A DNA stretch of 64,000 bases from Haloferula rosea (GTDB lineage Bacteria > Verrucomicrobiota > Verrucomicrobiia > Verrucomicrobiales > Akkermansiaceae), in NCBI RefSeq assembly GCF_016595525.1, contig NZ_JAENII010000002.1, positions 1 through 64,000 on the forward strand, read 5' to 3'. Numbering within the stretch: position 1 is the stretch's first letter; every line of letters starts with the position of its first letter. Below are positions 62,291 through 64,000 of this stretch, piece after piece. Position numbers and translations under genes: made by a program. Below the pieces are notes generated by a model. It was not told where the DNA came from, made no database searches, and saw nothing but the letters and a program-made list of their open reading frames with translations.

Positions 62291-63394
62291 TCAGAAGGAG
62301 CACTGCCAGCCGATGGTGAAGGTGTAGTCCGTGCCGAGCCCGTAGCCATTGCGGTCCTGCCAAAGAGGGACGCGGAGGTCGGCGGCCAGACGCTGGCCTT
62401 CCAGTGGTCCGGAAGGGAGCAGGAAGTTGGCGCCGATGAGGGCCTCGATCCGCTGCCCGCCGTAGTTCGTTCCGAATGCGGTGGGAACCGTGAGTCGGGC
62501 GGGGGCAAATGGAGGGCGGAGCATCACATCGCTCTGCAGTCCGGCGAGCTCGTCTTCCCAGAGGTAGGACACCCCACCGCTGAGCGACATCCAACTCGCA
62601 AGGGAGTAGGAGAACCAACTGTCGATGCCGAAGCGATTGCCGAGGCGATAGTCGTGGTGGTTGGTGCCGGTCCGGAGCGTGGCATGGGCCTGGGCTCCTG
62701 CTGTCCACCGGTCGGCCGTGTAGACGTAGGTCAGGGAAGGAAGGACGTCGAAGGTGCCCGATCCCACCTGCATGGACGCGGGCAGTTGGCGCGGCAGCAG
62801 GCCCCCGGGTCCCGGAACGAGGTCCTTCTCGCCAATTGAGGCCGTAGGTAGGCTGAAGGAGAGTCCTCCATGAAGGTGGTTCGGACCGTTGTCGAGGATG
62901 CGGAAGAGAGCTCCAAGTTTGAGGTCGCCGATGCCGCTGCTCTTCGTGGTGAAGGTGCTGCTGCCTCCGTTGAGCATGACGAGCATGCCAGCGCGGGGAT
63001 CGATGCGGTGATCCATTTCCATGGTCGTGTAGGGCATCATGGCCATCAGCGTGACCTTGTCTGAGGGGGCATACATCAGGCCGAGCATGTGCATGTCCAT
63101 CTTCATCCGGGTGGGACTGACCACGTAGCCGGCGTTGTAGACTTCGGCCGGAGAAATGGCGTTGGATCCCTGATACATGCCGTCCATTTCCATGAACATG
63201 TAGCGGTAGGAGACCATCCACCCGCCCGCTTCGTGCATGTGGTCGCCCATGATGGAAATGGGAGCATGGCTGTCGGGCCTGAAGTGATCGTGATGCTGGT
63301 GGTGATCATGATCGCAGCTCTCGGTAATCGTGGGGGCTGCGGAGCCGGCGAATGCGGCGGAGACAAGTGAGGTGGATACAATAAGAGATTTCAT
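62291..63394 (-). CDS. Outer-membrane beta-barrel-like transporter with His/Met-rich N-terminus
   Basis: 367 residues: signal peptide (MKSLIVSTSLVSAAFAGSAA), a His-rich segment (CDHDHHQHHDHFRPDSH), a Met-rich block (ISIMGDHMHEAGGWMVSYRY and MEMDGMYQ), then alternating beta strands ending in aromatic residues (LGTDYTFTIGWQCSF) as expected of an outer-membrane barrel of the MetA-pathway/DUF transporter type. The His and Met clusters suggest binding of copper or other soft metals. The next gene on the same strand (a small HPCxLC protein) is 169 bases upstream. Function inferred from composition only. Confidence 0.75.
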   Translation of the reverse strand: MKSLIVSTSLVSAAFAGSAAPTITESCDHDHHQHHDHFRPDSHAPISIMGDHMHEAGGWMVSYRYMFMEMDGMYQGSNAISPAEVYNAGYVVSPTRMKMDMHMLGLMYAPSDKVTLMAMMPYTTMEMDHRIDPRAGMLVMLNGGSSTFTTKSSGIGDLKLGALFRILDNGPNHLHGGLSFSLPTASIGEKDLVPGPGGLLPRQLPASMQVGSGTFDVLPSLTYVYTADRWTAGAQAHATLRTGTNHHDYRLGNRFGIDSWFSYSLASWMSLSGGVSYLWEDELAGLQSDVMLRPPFAPARLTVPTAFGTNYGGQRIEALIGANFLLPSGPLEGQRLAADLRVPLWQDRNGYGLGTDYTFTIGWQCSF

Positions 63395-63562
63395 CTGAAA
63401 TTAGTGGTATTGAAGTTCGGGCGGGAATCCGCCCTTGGTAGGTCAAGTCAGGGGACCCGAAACGGCGGCATATGGGCGCGCTGCGGGTGGGCAACAACCC
63501 GTTGGAAGAACGGGTTGAGTCTTGTATGGAGCCGGCCAATGAGGACGGCGGTAGGCGTGGAC

Positions 63563-63970
63563 TCAAGCGTGCCTTGGTGGCGGCGAGTCGGGGGCGCTTG
63601 GCAGGAGCGGGGTGCTTGACGGGGGGCGAGGTCGCCCGGCGATGAGAAGGTCTTGCTCCGATGGGCTCTTGAGGTCCCAAGGACTGATGAGCGGGCAGGG
63701 TTTCAGTTCCAGTCCGGTTTCGAGTCCCCGGTGTCGCGGCCCCGGGCTGTCGGGGCCGTTGTCCTGCTGCTTGGCATCGGCGATGGCCACGCACAAGTCA
63801 CAGGGGTGTTCACCGTCAAAAGTCCGCCTCGCCCCCTCGACCCAGCCTTCGTCGGCGCTGTAGGTGATGAGCATCTGGGTCCAGGCGACTCCCTGAAGCA
63901 CGCCGTAGTGGCCGCCGCACAAGTGTAGGCAGCCGAGGAGGGCGACAATGAATCGGACAGGTGAACCCAT
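63563..63970 (-). CDS. Small protein with HPCxLC motif
   Basis: 135 residues from the ATG at 63970 (MGSPVRFIVALLGCLHLCGG); a start at 63997 is also possible, close to the window edge. A hydrophobic N-terminal helix is followed by FDGEHPCDLCVAIADAKQQ, a conserved-looking HPCxLC motif that I recall in small DUF2946-like proteins near metal-handling genes, and a Pro-rich tail. It lies upstream of the His/Met-rich barrel gene on the same strand, so a shared role in metal handling is possible. Confidence 0.6.
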   Translation of the reverse strand: MGSPVRFIVALLGCLHLCGGHYGVLQGVAWTQMLITYSADEGWVEGARRTFDGEHPCDLCVAIADAKQQDNGPDSPGPRHRGLETGLELKPCPLISPWDLKSPSEQDLLIAGRPRPPSSTPLLPSAPDSPPPRHA

Positions 63971-64000
63971 GGGCGCGGGAGGGCATAGGTCGGGCATGGG

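Overview
The window is GC-rich and gene-dense and looks like a chromosomal segment of a free-living Verrucomicrobiota bacterium (Verrucomicrobiae, Haloferula/Luteolibacter-like by inference). Reasons: a Verru_Chthon cassette A-type giant pseudopilin-like protein, two PEP-CTERM proteins, a planctomycete/verrucomicrobial cytochrome-c/LRR membrane protein, an ECF sigma/FecR pair, a Planctomycetes-Verrucomicrobia (PVM) type bacterial microcompartment (BMC), and a perfect TGTTC-N4-GAACA site, the LexA motif I recall for Verrucomicrobia, in front of the imuA-imuB-dnaE2 mutagenesis cassette. I see no phage, transposase, integrase, CRISPR or rRNA; there is one tRNA.

Layout. 0-4.3 kb: 3' end of a SNF2 helicase, a small membrane protein, a cytochrome-c/LRR protein and prfC. 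4.6-10 kb: sigma factor and FecR membrane protein (minus), divergent from an exported esterase-like protein and a LamG PEP-CTERM protein. 10.4-14.6 kb: a pseudopilin-like giant protein and a small exported partner. 14.8-20.2 kb: a tight five-gene surface-glycan operon (FkbM methyltransferase, SGNH, MBOAT, SGNH-like, GT11 fucosyltransferase). 20.3-28.3 kb: metallophosphoesterase, galE-nahK sugar salvage with a divergent regulator, a W/C-rich lipoprotein, peroxiredoxin, lipase, HIT protein. 28.4-30.6 kb: GH81 glucanase. 31-38.3 kb: tatD and imuA-imuB-dnaE2. dnaE2 carries five in-frame inserts built from short hairpin repeats. 38.6-41.4 kb: DUF5060 glycosidase-like protein and a tRNA-Leu whose anticodon reads AAG. 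41.5-45.8 kb: an ABC importer. 45.8-55.4 kb: the BMC region. 55.6-64 kb: heme A synthase, GAPDH, PEP-CTERM protein, GH57 protein, a His/Met-rich beta-barrel-like protein and a small HPCxLC protein.

The BMC region is the metabolic centrepiece. Rhamnulokinase and a DeoR regulator are read leftward; a ten-gene and one-dehydrogenase operon is read rightward: PduL-type phosphotransacylase, BMC-H, BMC-H, acetate kinase, BMC-H, BMC-P, CoA-acylating aldehyde dehydrogenase, BMC-P, BMC-P, class II aldolase, lactate/malate-type dehydrogenase. By comparison with known PVM compartments this should cleave fuculose-1-P/rhamnulose-1-P to DHAP and lactaldehyde, oxidise lactaldehyde to an acyl-CoA inside the shell, make acyl-phosphate and then ATP, and recycle NADH through the dehydrogenase. 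No diol dehydratase, B12 gene, sugar isomerase or BMC-T is present. With the GH81, GH57, DUF5060 and esterase genes, the window suggests a degrader of algal or plant polysaccharides.

The most unusual observations are the repeat-colonised dnaE2, the hairpin repeat family with compensatory stem changes, the third BMC-H with a different pore and tail, the Cys cluster in the BMC aldehyde dehydrogenase linker, the malate-type specificity residue in the BMC dehydrogenase, the phased TTGGGAAWA repeats between deoR and pduL, the tRNA-Leu(AAG), and a hairpin terminator type sharing an identical 12-nt tail at two unrelated genes.
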